64,000 bases of DNA from Marivita lacus (GTDB lineage: Bacteria; Pseudomonadota; Alphaproteobacteria; Rhodobacterales; Rhodobacteraceae). Every line of letters begins with the position of its first letter. The stretch's first letter is position 1. The DNA lies in contig NZ_BMFC01000011.1 in NCBI RefSeq assembly GCF_014637725.1, forward strand, positions 62,001 to 126,000. Reading direction: 5' to 3'. Under the pieces are notes generated by a model that saw only the letters and a list, made by a program, of their open reading frames with translations, did no database searches and was not told the origin of the DNA. Positions 8,692 through 17,064 of this stretch are shown here, one piece after another. The position numbers were made by a program, and so were the translations under genes.

Positions 8692-9156
8692 ATGAAAACC
8701 TTTTCTGCAACACCGGCAGACATCGACAAGAAATGGATCCTGATCGACGCCGAAGGCGTCGTTCTGGGCCGTCTTGCGTCGATCGTCGCCACCCGCCTGC
8801 GCGGCAAACACAAGCCGTCCTTCACTCCGCACATGGACATGGGTGACAATGTCATCGTGATCAACGCGGACAAGATCCAGATGACCGGCAACAAGCGTCA
8901 CGAGAACTTCTACTGGCACACCGGTTATCCGGGCGGCATCAAGTCCCGCACCAAGCAGCAGATCCTCGAGGGTGCACACCCCGAGCGCGTCGTCCAGAAA
9001 GCGGTTCAGCGGATGCTTCCGGGCAACCGCCTGTCCCGCAAGGTGATGACCAACCTGCGCGTCTATGCTGGCACCGAGCATCCGCACGAGGCCCAGAGCC
9101 CCGAAGTGCTGGACGTGAAATCCATGAACTCCAAAAACACCCGGACGGCGAAATAA
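8692..9156 (+). CDS. rplM: 50S ribosomal protein L13
   Basis: The 154-residue protein is recognised by the L13 core, including the segment [22 protein letters not shown] near the N-terminus, [16 protein letters not shown] in the middle and the GYPGG and [15 protein letters not shown] regions. L13 is an early-assembly protein of the large subunit. The ATG at 8692 is chosen over a longer in-frame start at 8608, which would extend into the promoter. Its stop overlaps the rpsI start by one base (TAATG), the usual rplM-rpsI arrangement giving translational coupling. Confidence 0.98.
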   Translation: MKTFSATPADIDKKWILIDAEGVVLGRLASIVATRLRGKHKPSFTPHMDMGDNVIVINADKIQMTGNKRHENFYWHTGYPGGIKSRTKQQILEGAHPERVVQKAVQRMLPGNRLSRKVMTNLRVYAGTEHPHEAQSPEVLDVKSMNSKNTRTAK

Positions 9157-9644
9157 TGGCTGAGCAACTCAATTCTCTCGAAGAGCTGAACACCGCCGCA
9201 GGCCTCGAAGCCGCGCCGGCAGTGGTCGAAATCCCGCGTGAGCCGCAGCGTGATGCGCTGGGTCGTTCCTACGCCACCGGCAAGCGGAAAGATGCGGTTG
9301 CCCGTGTCTGGATCAAGCCGGGCTCCGGCAAGGTCAGCGTGAACGGCAAGGAAATGAACGCCTATTTCGCGCGTCCGGTTCTGCAGATGATCCTGCGCCA
9401 GCCGTTCACGATCTCGGGCACCGAAGACCAGTTCGACGTGATGGCGACGGTCAAGGGCGGCGGTCTGTCCGGTCAGGCCGGTGCGGTCAAGCACGGCATC
9501 TCCAAGGCCCTGCAACTCTACGATCCGTCCCTGCGCGGTGCGCTCAAGGCGGCCGGTTTCCTCACACGCGACAGCCGCGTGGTGGAACGCAAGAAGTTCG
9601 GTCGCGCCAAGGCCCGCAAGAGCTTCCAGTTCTCCAAGCGTTGA
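9156..9644 (+). CDS. rpsI: 30S ribosomal protein S9
   Basis: The 162-residue product has the S9 core from about residue 34 ([23 protein letters not shown]) to the invariant basic C-terminus ending in SFQFSKR, whose last arginine contacts P-site tRNA. The first 30 or so residues are an acidic extension typical of alphaproteobacterial S9. It shares one base with the end of rplM and is followed by a strong terminator, so the pair forms a two-gene operon. Confidence 0.98.
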   Translation: MAEQLNSLEELNTAAGLEAAPAVVEIPREPQRDALGRSYATGKRKDAVARVWIKPGSGKVSVNGKEMNAYFARPVLQMILRQPFTISGTEDQFDVMATVKGGGLSGQAGAVKHGISKALQLYDPSLRGALKAAGFLTRDSRVVERKKFGRAKARKSFQFSKR

Positions 9645-9665
9645 TCCGCTGGTTACAGAATACAG

Positions 9666-9694
9666 AAAAGGCCGCCTTTCGGGGCGGCCTTTTT
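9666..9694 (+). terminator. Rho-independent terminator of rplM-rpsI
   Basis: An 11-bp stem, AAAAGGCCGCC paired with GGCGGCCTTTT across a short loop, is followed by further T residues. It begins 22 bases after the rpsI stop. The A-run on its left side means it may also stop transcripts from the opposite strand. Confidence 0.9.
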
Positions 9695-9753
9695 ATGTGC
9701 GGTGGGTTGTGTCGAGATGCCGGACGGAAGCCCGGCCTCCGCAAAGGACGGGT

Positions 9754-10782
9754 TCAGAGCGCCCGCGCCTGACGGAACGAAAGAAGCCTGCGCGAGCCTT
9801 CGTCCCAGAGGTGCAGACGCGCATTCACAAGACTTTCGCGGATGGTCATCCGGTTCATCTCTCCAAGGGTGACATGATCGCGCAACACTTCGGTCAGCCG
9901 ATAGAACGGGATGCGGCTGTAGAGATGGTGGACATGGTGGATGCCGATATTGCCGCTGAGCCATTGCAGGACCGGGGGCAACACGTAATGCGAGCTGCCG
10001 TGCAGCGCCGCATCGTGCAACTGCCAGTTTTCCTCACCATCCCAAAGCGTCGTCTCGAACTGGTGTTGAACGTAGAACAGCCAGACACCGGCGGTGGCCG
10101 CCAGCAGCGTGGAGGGCAGGAAGATCAGCAGGATCGGCATCAGCCCGCCGAAATAGAGCATCACCATCAGCGTCACGAGGATGGCAACATTGGTTCCCAT
10201 CGCACTGGCCCAGTAGCGCGCATGAGACATCAGCCCCAGCGGCAACCGGTTCTGCACGAAGAACAGGTAGAACGGCCCCAGCCCGAAGAGGATGATCGGG
10301 TGGCGATAGATCCGGTACATCAGCTTGTTCCACGGTGACAGCGCCTTGTATTCCGCGACGGTCAACGTGTGCACATCGCCGATACCCCGACGGTCCAGGT
10401 TGCCGTGGGCGCTGTGGTGGATCGAATGGGTGCGGCGCCACACGTCGTACGGCGTGAGCGTCAGAACACCCAGGATGCGCCCCAGCCAGTCGCTGACGGC
10501 GCGGTTGTTGTAGAACGATCCATGGCCGCAGTCATGCTGGATGATGAACAGACGCAGCACGAATGCCGCGTTTACGCATGAGAGGGCAAAGGTCAGCCAA
10601 TAGCTCACACCCATGGCCCACCATGCGGCGGCCCAGAGCGCCACGAAGGGCGCCAGTGTCACGGCGAGTTCGAAGGAACTGCGCATCGGGTTGGGTTCGC
10701 GATACCTGGCGAGAATCTTGACCCAATCTTTGGCGTCGGAAGAAACGGGCACATGCCCGTGAATGGTAAACTGCTCGGACAT
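9754..10782 (-). CDS. Membrane fatty acid desaturase
   Basis: The 342-residue integral membrane protein belongs to the histidine-box desaturase/hydroxylase superfamily. The three boxes that hold the di-iron centre are HDCGH (83-87), HSIHH (119-123) and HHVHH (282-286). Hydrophobic segments near residues 38-60, 62-80 and 195-240 fit the four-helix topology of the family. It probably introduces a double bond into an acyl chain at the cytoplasmic membrane; a carotenoid- or other lipid-modifying role is possible. The gene stands alone, convergent with the rpsI operon and 116 bp from trmO on the same strand. Confidence 0.9.
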   Translation of the reverse strand: MSEQFTIHGHVPVSSDAKDWVKILARYREPNPMRSSFELAVTLAPFVALWAAAWWAMGVSYWLTFALSCVNAAFVLRLFIIQHDCGHGSFYNNRAVSDWLGRILGVLTLTPYDVWRRTHSIHHSAHGNLDRRGIGDVHTLTVAEYKALSPWNKLMYRIYRHPIILFGLGPFYLFFVQNRLPLGLMSHARYWASAMGTNVAILVTLMVMLYFGGLMPILLIFLPSTLLAATAGVWLFYVQHQFETTLWDGEENWQLHDAALHGSSHYVLPPVLQWLSGNIGIHHVHHLYSRIPFYRLTEVLRDHVTLGEMNRMTIRESLVNARLHLWDEGSRRLLSFRQARAL

Positions 10783-10898
10783 AGGCCTGCTTTTTTATCT
10801 GCGTCGCGCCGTTCTAACCGATGAGACGCAATCCGACTACTTCTCTTTTGCGTCTGTTCACGAAACCGAGCGCTCGAAATCGAGGCATTTTGCCACTG

Positions 10899-11390
10899 TC
10901 ATGCCTCGTCCGCGTCCTTGCGGAGCGCTTGCGGCGTGTAGGCGCAGAGCTCTGGCTTGATGTCGATCAGCGGTGTTTCGTCGAGGCAATCCAGACCCTT
11001 GACGATCAGGGTATTGCCTTCCTGCCGGATCAGCCGCACGCGCGACACCCCGATCGGGTTGGGCCGGACCGGGGACCGCAGCGCAAAGGTGCCCGTCGTT
11101 TCGCCATCGCCACGCGGGCTTTGCAACACAAGGTCGCGCCGGGACTCGTGCAGCCAGTAGAGCACGTCGAGATGCTCGAACGCGGTGATGCCCTTGAGCG
11201 CAGGTGCCCAGTCGGGATGCAGTTCCAGCCTGCAGTCGGGACCATCCAGCCTGCCCTGACGCGGGCACATGTCGCGCGTCACAAAGGGCGTACGGATCGT
11301 CCCGATGAACTGTACGGTCGCATCGGCGGGTCGGGTTTGGTCGACGGCGATCTCGCCGTCGCGCAGGTCGGTCGAAGGTGAATCGATCAT
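10899..11390 (-). CDS. trmO: tRNA (N6-threonylcarbamoyladenosine-37) methyltransferase, TrmO/TsaA-like
   Basis: The 163-residue protein is a TsaA/TrmO-type enzyme, which in E. coli uses S-adenosylmethionine to methylate t6A at position 37 of tRNA. The family motifs are clear: FIGTIRTPF near the N-terminus, TGTFALRSPVRPNPIG in the middle and LDCLDETPLIDIKP near the end. The ATG at 11390 has AGGGAG eight bases ahead; an upstream reading from 11525 would run over the promoter region. It is divergent from the HTH/binding-protein regulator. It could also act on another adenosine or substrate, as only the family is certain. Confidence 0.85.
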   Translation of the reverse strand: MIDSPSTDLRDGEIAVDQTRPADATVQFIGTIRTPFVTRDMCPRQGRLDGPDCRLELHPDWAPALKGITAFEHLDVLYWLHESRRDLVLQSPRGDGETTGTFALRSPVRPNPIGVSRVRLIRQEGNTLIVKGLDCLDETPLIDIKPELCAYTPQALRKDADEA

Positions 11391-11537
11391 AACGCTCCCT
11401 TGCGGCGTGTCATTCTCATCGGTTACGGGACCAGAATGCAAGGTTTGGCCGCGATGACCAGCACCGAAGAGTCCCGGCGCTTGGGGCGTTTTGTGCGTCT
11501 TGCCGCGCGCCGGACTGTCCTCCATAGTCGCGACGCC

Positions 11538-12431
11538 ATGATGAACACCGACACATCCCCGACCGAACGCTACCTGACGGTTCCCGAACTGGCGGAGCTT
11601 TTGCGGATCAAGGAGCGCAAGGTCTATGATCTTGCGGCCAGCGGTGCCGTGCCCTGTTCAAAGGTGACCGGCAAGCTGCTGTTCCCCGAACAGGCGGTGC
11701 GGCGCTGGCTGGAGCGTGGTCAGACCGGATCGGCGCAGGGCCATGCCGCGCGTCCGGCGGTGTTTCTGGGCAGCCATGACCCCCTGCTGGACTGGGCCTT
11801 GCGGCAGTCGGAATGCGGCATCGCCACCTTCTTTGACGGATCGCAGGACGGGCTTGACCGGTTTGCCGCCCGCGAAGGGGTTGCGGCGGGCCTGCACATG
11901 TTCGATGCGGATGCAGGCGCATGGAACGTCGCGGCGGTCGAGGCGGCGGTGTCCGGTGTGTCGGCGGTGCTGCTGGGCTTCGCCAAGCGGCGGCGCGGGC
12001 TGGTGGTCAAGCCGGGACTGGAGACCCAGATCAGCGGTGTTGCCGATCTCGTGGGCCGTACGATGACACCCCGGCAGCCCGGTGCGGGCACACGCACGCT
12101 GTTCGATCACCTGCTGCGCGAGGCCGATATCCTGCCCGACACGATCGGCCTGCGCCCAGTGGCGCGCAGCGAGGCGGATGCGGTTCTCGACGTGGCGACG
12201 GGGGCGTCGGATGCGACTTTCGGCCTTGAAGCGCTTGCGGCGCAGCATCATTTGGGTTTCGTGCCGCTGATCGAGGAAAATTTCGACCTGCTGGTGAGCC
12301 GACGCGCCTATTTCGAACCACCGATGCAGCGCTTCATCGCCTTCCTGCGCTCGGACGGCTTTGCCAGCCATGCCGCCGCTCTGAGGGGCTATGACGTGTC
12401 CGAGGCCGGATCGGTGCGCTGGAACGGATGA
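11538..12431 (+). CDS. HTH regulator with fused periplasmic-binding-protein-like domain
   Basis: The 297-residue protein has an excisionase/MerR-type helix-turn-helix (about residues 11-55, YLTVPELAELLRIKERKVYDL then a wing with GKLLFP) joined to a type 2 periplasmic-binding-protein-like domain (about 75-290). This two-part form is usually annotated as a molybdate-type or ModE-unrelated substrate-sensing regulator in alphaproteobacteria. The ligand and targets are unknown; molybdate/tungstate genes are not present nearby. Start choice is the first of two adjacent ATG codons at 11538 and 11541. It precedes dnaX by 76 bp. Confidence 0.82.
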   Translation: MMNTDTSPTERYLTVPELAELLRIKERKVYDLAASGAVPCSKVTGKLLFPEQAVRRWLERGQTGSAQGHAARPAVFLGSHDPLLDWALRQSECGIATFFDGSQDGLDRFAAREGVAAGLHMFDADAGAWNVAAVEAAVSGVSAVLLGFAKRRRGLVVKPGLETQISGVADLVGRTMTPRQPGAGTRTLFDHLLREADILPDTIGLRPVARSEADAVLDVATGASDATFGLEALAAQHHLGFVPLIEENFDLLVSRRAYFEPPMQRFIAFLRSDGFASHAAALRGYDVSEAGSVRWNG

Positions 12432-12507
12432 CGCGCAAAACTGCCGCGCAAGTGGTGGACGAGGACGCGGCCACGGCTTAGGTTCGACGGCAACCAAGGA
12501 TGCCCGG

Positions 12508-14256
12508 ATGACTGACGCGACCCCCTATCAGGTGCTTGCCCGCAAGTATCGCCCCGAAACCTTTGCCGATCTTGTCGGGCAAGAGGCGATGGTGCGCACG
12601 CTCAAGAACGCGTTTGCCGCCGACCGCATCGCGCAAGCCTTTGTCATGACGGGGATTCGCGGCATTGGCAAAACCACCACCGCGCGGATCATCGCCAAGG
12701 GGCTGAACTGCATCGGGCCGGATGGCACCGGCGGGCCGACGACCGATCCCTGCGGCCAGTGCGAACATTGCGTGGCGATCATGGAAGGGCGTCATGTCGA
12801 CGTGATGGAGATGGACGCGGCCTCGCGCACCGGGGTGGGCGACATCCGCGAGATCATCGATTCGGTGCATTACCGGGCCGCCTCGGCGCGCTACAAGATC
12901 TACATCATCGACGAAGTGCACATGCTGTCGACAAGCGCGTTCAACGCGCTGCTCAAGACGCTTGAGGAACCCCCTGCGCATGTGAAGTTCATCTTTGCCA
13001 CGACCGAGATCCGCAAAGTGCCTGTCACGGTCCTGTCGCGCTGCCAGCGGTTCGACCTGCGGCGGATCGAGCCCGAGATGATGATCACTTTGCTCCGCAA
13101 GATCGCGGCGCGCGAAAACGCCGAGATCACGGATGACGCGCTGGCTTTGATCACTCGCGCGGCGGAAGGATCGGCGCGCGATGCGACCTCGCTGCTGGAT
13201 CAGGCGATCAGCCACGGCGCGGGGGAAACCACCGCCGAACAGGTGCGCGCGATGCTGGGTCTGGCCGACCGGGGTCGCGTGCTCGACCTCTTCGACATGG
13301 TGATGAAGGGCGATGCGGCAGGCGCGTTGACCGAGCTTTCCGCGCAATATGCCGATGGTGCCGACCCGATGGCGGTGCTGCGCGACCTGGCGGAAATCAC
13401 GCATTGGATTTCCGTGGTCAAGATCACGCCCGAAGCCGCCGAAGACCCGACGATCAGCCCGGATGAACGCCAGCGCGGGCAGGATTTCGCCCATGCTCTG
13501 GGCATGCGGCCCCTGACGCGGCTGTGGCAGATGCTGCTCAAGGCGCTGGACGAGGTGGCGCAAGCGCCCAACGCGATGATGGCCGCCGAAATGGCGATCA
13601 TCCGCATGACCCATGTGTCCGAATTGCCCAGCCCCGAAGACCTCGTGAAACGCTTGCAGGACACACCCCGTCCGCCACCCCCGTCCGGTGGCGGAATGGC
13701 CACAGGTGGTGCAGCGCGGACACAGGCGACGGGCAGCCCTGCCCCGACGCATTCATCCTCCTCCGGCCCGCACGCGTCTTACGGTGGTGCTGCGGTTGCC
13801 GTTGCCGTGGATCAGGCTTTGGCACGGTACCCGAGCTTTGAACACGTGATCGAGTTGATCCGGTCGAACCGCGATGTAAAGCTGCTGGTCGAGGTCGAAG
13901 GCTGCGTGCGGCTGGCCGCCTATCAGCCGGGGCGGATCGAATTCACGCCCACCGACAACGCGCCCGGCGATCTGGCGCAGCGGCTTGGCGGAGCATTGCA
14001 ACGCTGGACCGGCAATCGCTGGGCGGTGACGCTGGTCAACGGATCGGACGCGCCCACCATCGTGGAAACCCGCGACGCGGCCGATAACGCGATCAAGGCC
14101 AAGGCGGCGGCCCATCCGCTGGTCAAGGCGGTGCTCGACGCCTTTCCCGGTTCGGTGATCGAAGAGGTGCGCACGCCCGACCAGCTGGCCGCCGTGGCCG
14201 AGGCAGAGGCGCTGCCCGAAGTGGAAGACGAATGGGACCCGTTCGAGGAGGAGTGA
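12508..14256 (+). CDS. dnaX: DNA polymerase III subunit gamma/tau
   Basis: This 582-residue clamp-loader subunit has an AAA+ domain with Walker A GIRGIGKTT (49-57), four zinc-ligand cysteines C68, C82, C85 and C88, and Walker B IIDEVH (133-138). A proline/serine-rich linker around residues 385-430 leads to a C-terminal tau domain that would contact the polymerase and helicase. The start at 12508 is supported by alignment of the AAA+ domain. No obvious A-rich slippery heptamer was noticed, so a programmed frameshift giving gamma is not indicated. The next small gene overlaps its end by 25 bases and YbaB and recR follow, the normal dnaX-ybaB-recR neighbourhood. Confidence 0.96.
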   Translation: MTDATPYQVLARKYRPETFADLVGQEAMVRTLKNAFAADRIAQAFVMTGIRGIGKTTTARIIAKGLNCIGPDGTGGPTTDPCGQCEHCVAIMEGRHVDVMEMDAASRTGVGDIREIIDSVHYRAASARYKIYIIDEVHMLSTSAFNALLKTLEEPPAHVKFIFATTEIRKVPVTVLSRCQRFDLRRIEPEMMITLLRKIAARENAEITDDALALITRAAEGSARDATSLLDQAISHGAGETTAEQVRAMLGLADRGRVLDLFDMVMKGDAAGALTELSAQYADGADPMAVLRDLAEITHWISVVKITPEAAEDPTISPDERQRGQDFAHALGMRPLTRLWQMLLKALDEVAQAPNAMMAAEMAIIRMTHVSELPSPEDLVKRLQDTPRPPPPSGGGMATGGAARTQATGSPAPTHSSSSGPHASYGGAAVAVAVDQALARYPSFEHVIELIRSNRDVKLLVEVEGCVRLAAYQPGRIEFTPTDNAPGDLAQRLGGALQRWTGNRWAVTLVNGSDAPTIVETRDAADNAIKAKAAAHPLVKAVLDAFPGSVIEEVRTPDQLAAVAEAEALPEVEDEWDPFEEE

Positions 14257-14615
14257 TCCTGTCGGTCCTGCCGGGTGTGGCATGGGCGCAGGATTGCACG
14301 GTGCAGCGCCCCGGATGGGATGGCGCACCGGTCAGTGCGGTGCAGGAGGCCATGTTTCTGGCCGCCTCACCCGCGGCGCTGGTGCTCTTGCTGGGCACTG
14401 TTGCCGCGCTGCGTTTCAAGAGCCAGTGGGGGTCATTGGCGGCGGTTCTGGGCTGGACCGCCTTTGTCACCTTCCTGACCATGCTGGCACCCGCCTCGCG
14501 CAAATTGGCGATGGCCGAGGGCTGCGTCGGGTCGCCCGCCTTGTTCATCGGCATCATCGCTGCAATATGTGTGGGGACGATCTTTTACACCGCGCCGCCG
14601 ATCAAGGGGCGCTGA
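14232..14615 (+). CDS. Hypothetical membrane protein between dnaX and ybaB
   Basis: This 127-residue protein is not recognised. It has a possible signal peptide (VILSVLPGVAWA, then Q) and two further hydrophobic helices, at about residues 48-63 and 72-87, plus a last one near 105-120. Two cysteines (in QDC and EGC) could pair in the periplasm. Its ATG lies inside the end of dnaX; a GTG at 14253 is an alternative start. The overlap suggests co-translation with dnaX, but no replication link is evident. Confidence 0.65.
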   Translation: MGPVRGGVILSVLPGVAWAQDCTVQRPGWDGAPVSAVQEAMFLAASPAALVLLLGTVAALRFKSQWGSLAAVLGWTAFVTFLTMLAPASRKLAMAEGCVGSPALFIGIIAAICVGTIFYTAPPIKGR

Positions 14616-14630
14616 CCTACGGAGAGACAG

Positions 14631-14975
14631 ATGTTCAAGGGTTTGGGCCAGATGGGCGACATGGCCAAGATGATGAAGGCCGCACAGGAAATGCAGGGCA
14701 AGATGGCCCAGATGCAGGAAGACCTTGCGTCACTGACCGTGACCGGCGAATCCGGCGCGGGTCTGGTCAAGGCGACGGCCACGGCCAAGGGCGAACTGAC
14801 CGGGCTGGACATCGACCCGTCGATCTTCAACGGCGACGACAAGGAAGTGGTCGAAGACCTGATCCTTGCCGCGATCAAGGACGCGCAGCAAAAGGCACAG
14901 GCCAAGGCGCAGGAAGAGATGGCCAAGCTGACCGAAGGTCTGGGACTGCCGCCGGGGATGAACCTGCCGTTTTGA
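14631..14975 (+). CDS. YbaB/EbfC-family nucleoid-associated protein
   Basis: The 114-residue protein matches YbaB/EbfC: a long N-terminal helix rich in methionine and lysine (MAKMMKAAQEMQGKMAQMQEDLASL), a central beta-region (GLVKATATAKGELTGLDIDPS) and a C-terminal helix ending in LGLPPGMNLPF. EbfC dimers bind DNA with low specificity and are often encoded between dnaX and recR, as here. A good ribosome site GGAGAG precedes the ATG. It is likely to be co-transcribed with dnaX and recR. Confidence 0.95.
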   Translation: MFKGLGQMGDMAKMMKAAQEMQGKMAQMQEDLASLTVTGESGAGLVKATATAKGELTGLDIDPSIFNGDDKEVVEDLILAAIKDAQQKAQAKAQEEMAKLTEGLGLPPGMNLPF

Positions 14976-14996
14976 GCAGCATGCGATGCAATGTCA

Positions 14997-15017
14997 TCCT
15001 CGGGCTCGCCCCGAGGG
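14997..15017. repeat. REP-like GC-rich hairpin
   Basis: The sequence CCTCGGGCTCGCCCCGAGG forms a 7-bp stem in the ybaB-recR spacer. Hairpins of the form ATCCTCGGG...CCCGAGG are widespread extragenic palindromes in alphaproteobacteria. It may stabilise the upstream mRNA end or attenuate read-through to recR. Confidence 0.5.
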
Positions 15018-15047
15018 TGACGGATTTATGCAGGTTCAGGGCCAAAG

Positions 15048-15641
15048 ATGCGTGACAGCGGCGATATCGAAGCGCTTATTGCAATGATGGCGCGCTTGCC
15101 GGGGCTTGGGCCCCGGTCGGCGCGGCGTGCCGTGCTGCACATGATCCGCAAGCGTGGCCTGCTTCTGGGGCCGCTGGCCGAAGTGATGACCCGCGTGGCG
15201 CAGGATGCGCGCGAATGCCTGAACTGTGGCAATATCGGCACGCAGGATATCTGCAACATCTGTCAGGACAACGAACGAAACAACGGCTTGCTCTGCGTGG
15301 TCGAGGATGTGTCCGACCTTTGGGCGATGGAACGGGCTGGCGTCTTCAAGGGCCGCTATCACGTTCTGGGCGGCACCCTGTCGGCGCTGGATCAGGTGGG
15401 GCCGGAGGAATTGCGCATCCCCAAATTGTCGGCGCGGGTCGACAGCGAGGAGATCACCGAGGTGATCCTCGCGCTCAACGCCACGATCGACGGGCAGACG
15501 ACGGCGCATTACATCGCCGACCGGCTTGAGGGTCGGGTGATCATGACCACGCTGGCGCAGGGTGTGCCGATTGGTGGCGAGCTGGACTACCTCGACGAAG
15601 GCACGATCACCGCCGCGATGAATGCGCGCAAGCCGATCTGA
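15048..15641 (+). CDS. recR: Recombination mediator protein RecR
   Basis: RecR (197 residues) works with RecO, and with RecF where present, to load RecA on gapped DNA. The sequence shows the N-terminal HhH region ([17 protein letters not shown]), the four-cysteine zinc finger C57-C60-C69-C72, and a Toprim domain with the conserved glutamate in [10 protein letters not shown] and the later [16 protein letters not shown] segment. Length is typical. It follows ybaB by 72 bp with a REP-like hairpin between. Confidence 0.96.
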   Translation: MRDSGDIEALIAMMARLPGLGPRSARRAVLHMIRKRGLLLGPLAEVMTRVAQDARECLNCGNIGTQDICNICQDNERNNGLLCVVEDVSDLWAMERAGVFKGRYHVLGGTLSALDQVGPEELRIPKLSARVDSEEITEVILALNATIDGQTTAHYIADRLEGRVIMTTLAQGVPIGGELDYLDEGTITAAMNARKPI

Positions 15642-15651
15642 AAAACACCTT

Positions 15652-15674
15652 CAAGAAATGGAACATGTTTCTTG
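15652..15674. promoter_or_regulatory. Perfect dyad CAAGAAA-N9-TTTCTTG ahead of the persulfide module
   Basis: Seven-base arms at 15652-15658 and 15668-15674 are perfectly complementary, with a 9-base centre. The site is 38 bases before the start of the Blh-like gene and just after the recR stop. No T-run follows, so it is better read as an operator. Blh/rhodanese operons elsewhere are controlled by BigR/SqrR-type persulfide sensors or by sigma-54 regulators; the binding protein here is unknown. Confidence 0.5.
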
Positions 15675-15711
15675 CCTTTCCGTTGTTGGTGAAACAGCAA
15701 GGAGAGCTTTC

Positions 15712-16611
15712 ATGACCTATTCACGCACCAGCCCATCCCGCGGACCCGGTTCGCCCATGGTCACAGGATTCCACGACGCGGATACCGGCAGCATCCAGTA
15801 CCTTGTCACCGATCCGGACACGCGCCGCGCCGCGCTGATCGACACGGTCATGAGCTTTGATCCCGAAGACGCGTCGGTCCGGACAGGCGGTGTCGATGCC
15901 ATTCTGCGCTTTGCCCAAAGCGAGGACATTGTGATCGATTGGGTTCTCGACACACATCCGCATGCGGATCACCTGATGGCGTCATCCTACCTGAGGAACA
16001 AGCTGGGCAAGCCCAATGGTATCGGTGAAAAGATCAAGCAGATCGCGGATCTGTGGCGCGACACGTACCACTTGCCCGATGCCTTTGACCCGGATCGAGA
16101 CTTCGACCACCTGTTTGCCGATGGCGATACGTTCGAGATCGGATCGCTGCCGGTGCGGGTGATGCTGTCGCCGGGGCATACGCTGGGGTCGATCACCTAT
16201 GTCGTGGGCGAGGATGCGGCCTTTGTGCATGACACGTTCATGCAGCCGGATGCGGGCACCTCGCGGGCGGATTTTCCGGGCGGTACGGCGGAGGATCTGT
16301 GGCACTCCCTGCAGGATATCCTTGCCCTTCCCGAGCACACGCGCCTCTTCGTCGGCCATGATTACGGCAACGGCCAGCGCGCGCAGCCCGAATGGGAATC
16401 GACGGTTGTGGAACAGCGCAGGCATAACCTTCATATCGGCGGAGGTGTGACCAAGGAGGACTTCATCGCCCGGCGCGAGGCGCGGGACAAGACGCTCGCC
16501 CTGCCGGACCGGATGTTGCATGTCTTGCAGATGAACCTGCGCGCAGGACGCCCGCCCAACCCCGAAGACGACGGCTACTGCTATTTGAAAATCCCGATGA
16601 ACCGATTTTAG
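15712..16611 (+). CDS. Blh/ETHE1-like metallo-beta-lactamase-fold hydrolase (probable persulfide dioxygenase)
   Basis: The 299-residue protein has the metallo-beta-lactamase fold with HPHADH at residues 82-87 and later ligands in SPGHTLGS and the DTF and GHDYG segments. In the ETHE1/Blh branch this site holds iron and oxidises glutathione persulfide to sulfite. The partner downstream is a rhodanese, which matches known Blh-rhodanese pairs in sulfide detoxification. The ATG at 15712 follows AGGAGAG. A longer in-frame start at 15622 would overlap recR and is rejected. An inverted repeat 38 bases upstream is a candidate operator. Confidence 0.85.
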   Translation: MTYSRTSPSRGPGSPMVTGFHDADTGSIQYLVTDPDTRRAALIDTVMSFDPEDASVRTGGVDAILRFAQSEDIVIDWVLDTHPHADHLMASSYLRNKLGKPNGIGEKIKQIADLWRDTYHLPDAFDPDRDFDHLFADGDTFEIGSLPVRVMLSPGHTLGSITYVVGEDAAFVHDTFMQPDAGTSRADFPGGTAEDLWHSLQDILALPEHTRLFVGHDYGNGQRAQPEWESTVVEQRRHNLHIGGGVTKEDFIARREARDKTLALPDRMLHVLQMNLRAGRPPNPEDDGYCYLKIPMNRF

Positions 16612-16620
16612 GAGACACTG

Positions 16621-17004
16621 ATGGATACCGAAAAAACAGAGAACGGCACGCTTGAACACTGGTCACCCTCCGAGGTGGCCACGGCCTTTGCCGAAGACCG
16701 GATCATCCTGATCGATGTGCGCACGCCGCAGGAATTCGCGCTGGAGCGGATCAACGGTGCGTTGCTGGCCCCGATGCAGGCGTTCCAGCCGAACCACATG
16801 CCGGATCAGGCGGAAAAGCAGATCGTGTTTCATTGTGGATCGGGCGTGCGGTCCGCACGGGTGGCAAAGCTGTGCCTTGCGGCAGGCGAGACCCGCATCG
16901 CCCATATGGCCGGCGGCTTCGCGGCGTGGAAAGAGGCCGGTCAGACCTATATGGGCACCGACCTGGCGACGGGCGCACCCAAGGAAATGCGCAAGTCCGA
17001 CTAA
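16621..17004 (+). CDS. Single-domain rhodanese (sulfurtransferase)
   Basis: The 127-residue protein is a single rhodanese domain. The catalytic cysteine is C72 in the loop HCGSGVRS, and the N-terminal IDVRTPQEF motif is at about residues 31-39. It transfers sulfane sulfur, probably between glutathione persulfide and thiosulfate or sulfite. It starts 9 bases after the Blh-like gene, with GGAGA ahead of the ATG, so both form one operon closed by the terminator at 17014-17043. Confidence 0.92.
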   Translation: MDTEKTENGTLEHWSPSEVATAFAEDRIILIDVRTPQEFALERINGALLAPMQAFQPNHMPDQAEKQIVFHCGSGVRSARVAKLCLAAGETRIAHMAGGFAAWKEAGQTYMGTDLATGAPKEMRKSD

Positions 17005-17013
17005 GCCAATAAA

Positions 17014-17043
17014 AAACCCGGCACCGCGAGGCGGGCCGGGTTT
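17014..17043. terminator. Bidirectional terminator between the rhodanese gene and trcR
   Basis: AAACCCGGC (17014-17022) pairs with GCCGGGTTT (17035-17043). On the minus strand the stem is followed by a T-run, serving trcR; on the plus strand it is followed by a mixed sequence, so termination of the rhodanese transcript may be weaker. Confidence 0.8.
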
Positions 17044-17064
17044 GCTGTTTACCGAATGCTGCGA

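Noticed and set aside
12508-14256. Programmed frameshift in dnaX
   Set aside because: I saw no A-rich slippery heptamer with a following stem in the region where gamma would end.
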